DNA of 64,000 nucleotides from Bacillus sp. AZ43 (GTDB lineage Bacteria > Actinomycetota > Actinomycetes > Mycobacteriales > Geodermatophilaceae). Of this stretch, positions 62,370-64,000 are shown in pieces (the stretch's first letter is position 1; each line of letters starts with the position of its first letter). The translations under genes were made by a program, and so were the position numbers. The DNA is taken from positions 1-64,000 of the forward strand of contig SPQJ01000023.1 in assembly GCA_004570425.1 (NCBI GenBank), read 5' to 3'. The notes beneath the pieces were generated by a model, which saw only the letters and a list, made by a program, of their open reading frames with translations, did no database searches and was not told the DNA's origin.

Positions 62370-62549
62370 GTGGCTGTCCCGAAGCGGAAGATGTCCCGCT
62401 CCAACACCCGTTCGCGCCGCTCGATGTGGAAGGCCACGGCGCCGACCCTGTCGCCGTGCCCGAACCGCGCCTGCGGCGAGCTCAAGCCCCCGCACCAGGC
62501 GTGCCCGAACTGCGGCCAGTACGACGGCCGCCAGGTTCTCTCCGTCTGA
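62370..62549 (+). CDS. rpmF: 50S ribosomal protein L32
   Basis: A 59-residue ribosomal protein: [17 protein letters not shown] start, then [13 protein letters not shown] and [12 protein letters not shown] (four zinc-type cysteines). GTG 62370 directly follows the DUF177 stop by 2 bases with AGGAG upstream. Followed after 14 bases by rnc. Confidence 0.97.
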   Translation: MAVPKRKMSRSNTRSRRSMWKATAPTLSPCPNRACGELKPPHQACPNCGQYDGRQVLSV

Positions 62550-62563
62550 TCCCCGGAGCGACG

Positions 62564-63286
62564 GTGGGGACGCCGGGGGGTCCTGCGCACGCGGAGCGGT
62601 CGGCCGCCTGGCTGCGGGACGCCCTCGGTGTGGAGCTGCCCGACGGGCTGCTCGGCCTCGCGCTGACCCACCGGTCCTTCGCGTACGAGAACGGCGGCCT
62701 GCCGACCAACGAGCGCCTGGAGTTCCTGGGCGACTCGGTGCTCGGCCTGGTCGTCACCGACGAGCTGTACCGCAGCCAGCCGACCCTCCCCGAGGGCCAG
62801 CTGGCCAAGCTGCGTGCCTCGGTGGTGAACATGACCTCGCTGGCCGGGGTCGCCCGCCGGCTCGGCGACGGCGGCATCGGCCCGCACCTGCTGCTGGGCC
62901 GCGGTGAGGAGACCACGGGGGGCCGGGACAAGGACTCGATCCTCGCCGATGCCCTGGAGGCGCTGATCGGGGCGATCCACCTCGGCTGCGGCCTGGACAC
63001 CGCGTCGGCGATCGTGCACCGGCTGTTCGACCCGATGCTGGTCGAGGCCGCCACGCGCGGCGCCGGCCTGGACTGGAAGACCAGCCTGCAGGAGCTGGGT
63101 GCCGCCCGCGGCCTGGGCGCCCCCACCTACCGGGTCGAGGACGAGGGTCCCGACCACGCCAAGACGTTCGCCGCCGCGGTGGTCCTCGCCGGGACCGTCT
63201 ACGGGCGGGGCAGCGGCCGGACCAAGAAGGCCGCCGAGCAGGAGGCCGCCGCCGTGGCCTGGCGGGCGCTCTCCCAGGAGGCCTGA
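62564..63286 (+). CDS. rnc: Ribonuclease III
   Basis: Double-strand-specific endonuclease for rRNA and mRNA processing. The 240-residue product has the catalytic signature [30 protein letters not shown] and a C-terminal dsRNA-binding domain (about 165-235, [16 protein letters not shown] ... KKAAEQEAA). GTG 62564 is chosen from family length. mutM starts 3 bases after its stop. Confidence 0.96.
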   Translation: MGTPGGPAHAERSAAWLRDALGVELPDGLLGLALTHRSFAYENGGLPTNERLEFLGDSVLGLVVTDELYRSQPTLPEGQLAKLRASVVNMTSLAGVARRLGDGGIGPHLLLGRGEETTGGRDKDSILADALEALIGAIHLGCGLDTASAIVHRLFDPMLVEAATRGAGLDWKTSLQELGAARGLGAPTYRVEDEGPDHAKTFAAAVVLAGTVYGRGSGRTKKAAEQEAAAVAWRALSQEA

Positions 63287-63289
63287 ACC

Positions 63290-64000
63290 GTGCCCGAGCT
63301 CCCCGAGGTCGAGGTCGTCCGTCGCGGGCTGGAGCAGTGGGTCGCCGGGCGCACGGTCGCCGGGGTCGAGGTCCACCACCCCCGCGCCGTCCGCCGGCAC
63401 CTCGAGGGCACCGAGCACTTCGTGCATGCCCTCACCGGGCGCACCCTGGCCGCCGCCCACCGGCGCGGCAAGTACCTGTGGCTGCCGCTGGCCGAGCCCG
63501 ATGGCACCGCGTCGGGACGGGCGCTGGTCGCCCACCTCGGCATGAGCGGCCAGCTGCTGGTCGAGAAGCCGTCGGCGCCCGACGAGACGCACCTGCGCGC
63601 CCGGTTCACCTTCGCCGACGGCGGCCGCGAGCTGCGCTTCGTCGACCAGCGCACGTTCGGTGGCCTCGCCGTCGAGGAGAGTGCGGGGGACGACATCCCC
63701 GCCCGGCTCGCGCACATCGCCATCGACCCGCTGGACCCCTCCTTCGACGTCGACGGCTTCTCCGCGGCGCTGCGTCGGCGGCGCACCGAGGTCAAGCGGG
63801 CGCTGCTCGACCAGACCCTCATCGGCGGCGTCGGCAACATCTACGCCGACGAGGCGCTGTGGCGGGCGCGGCTGCACGGCGCCCGGCCCACCGACAAGCT
63901 CACCCGCGCCCAGGTCGCCGACCTGCTCGACGGCGTCCGGGACGTGCTGGGGGAGGCGCTCGCCCAGGGCGGCACCTCGTTCGACTCTCTCTACGTCGAC
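63290..64000 (+). CDS. mutM: Formamidopyrimidine-DNA glycosylase MutM/Fpg, 3' truncated
   Basis: Excises oxidised purines. The N-terminus [13 protein letters not shown] gives the catalytic Pro after Met removal; [13 protein letters not shown] and [17 protein letters not shown] are present. The C-terminal zinc finger lies beyond the window end, so only about 237 codons are visible. GTG 63290 starts 3 bases after rnc. Same order as M. tuberculosis Rv2925c-Rv2924c. Confidence 0.95.
   Translation, partial: MPELPEVEVVRRGLEQWVAGRTVAGVEVHHPRAVRRHLEGTEHFVHALTGRTLAAAHRRGKYLWLPLAEPDGTASGRALVAHLGMSGQLLVEKPSAPDETHLRARFTFADGGRELRFVDQRTFGGLAVEESAGDDIPARLAHIAIDPLDPSFDVDGFSAALRRRRTEVKRALLDQTLIGGVGNIYADEALWRARLHGARPTDKLTRAQVADLLDGVRDVLGEALAQGGTSFDSLYVD

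Overview
This is a very GC-rich actinobacterial chromosome segment, probably from the Geodermatophilaceae or a close relative (the family is an inference). Evidence: strong G/C bias at third codon positions, many GTG starts, 4-base ATGA/GTGA gene overlaps, a DUF222/HNH protein, F420-pathway CofC/FbiD, a SepIVA-like protein, and a gene order that largely follows the Mycobacterium tuberculosis Rv3014c (ligA) to Rv2924c (mutM/fpg) region as I remember it. I see no CRISPR array, rRNA operon, prophage or intact insertion sequence.

Layout. 1-8.3 kb: 5'-truncated DUF222-HNH protein, ligA, an ACT-domain protein, gatC-gatA-small membrane protein-gatB. 8.3-13.5 kb: lipoprotein sugar dehydrogenase, D-2-hydroxyacid dehydrogenase, PH-domain membrane protein, MmyB-type regulator, ilvD. 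13.6-19 kb: two overlapping GGDEF-EAL membrane proteins, the first catalytically degenerate and the second intact. 19-28.7 kb: branched-chain amino acid block (attenuated ilvB-ilvN-ilvC, two paralogous membrane proteins, serA, leuB, attenuated cimA). 28.8-33 kb: accessory island with an orphan ABC substrate-binding lipoprotein, a benzoylformate-decarboxylase-like enzyme, an ABM monooxygenase, a VOC protein and a FAH hydrolase. 33-36.1 kb: gltX, a CPBP protease, tRNA-Gln and two tandemly duplicated tRNA-Glu genes. 36.2-40.4 kb: galT-galK-sodium symporter-small membrane protein. 40.4-43.2 kb: IclR regulator divergent from leuC-leuD. 43.2-46.9 kb (minus): cofC-ppk-mutT1. 47-52.5 kb: plsC-gpsA-PLP lyase, a phosphatidylcholine-synthase-like protein (minus), ddl and a lipoprotein. 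52.5-64 kb: DUF3515 protein, a stand-alone RAM domain, thiL-GNAT-kinase, rpmB, fakA-like gene, recG, rsmD-coaD-sepIVA, DUF177-rpmF-rnc-mutM (cut by the window end).

Working together: ilvD, ilvBNC, leuB, cimA and leuCD cover most of the Val/Leu/Ile pathways. CimA makes 2-oxobutyrate precursors from pyruvate, so LeuCD and LeuB probably serve both leucine and citramalate-route isoleucine. The strongest regulatory observations are two look-alike transcription attenuators. One before ilvB encodes a Leu/Val-rich 18-residue peptide; the other before cimA encodes a 9-residue peptide with adjacent Ile codons. A second recurring signal is a TAnnnT hexamer 6-8 bases before GTG/ATG starts, indicating leaderless transcription at about eleven genes. 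Several convergent pairs overlap at their 3' ends (ligA/ACT, dehydrogenase/PH, small membrane protein/IclR, leuD/mutT1, PLP lyase/Pcs).
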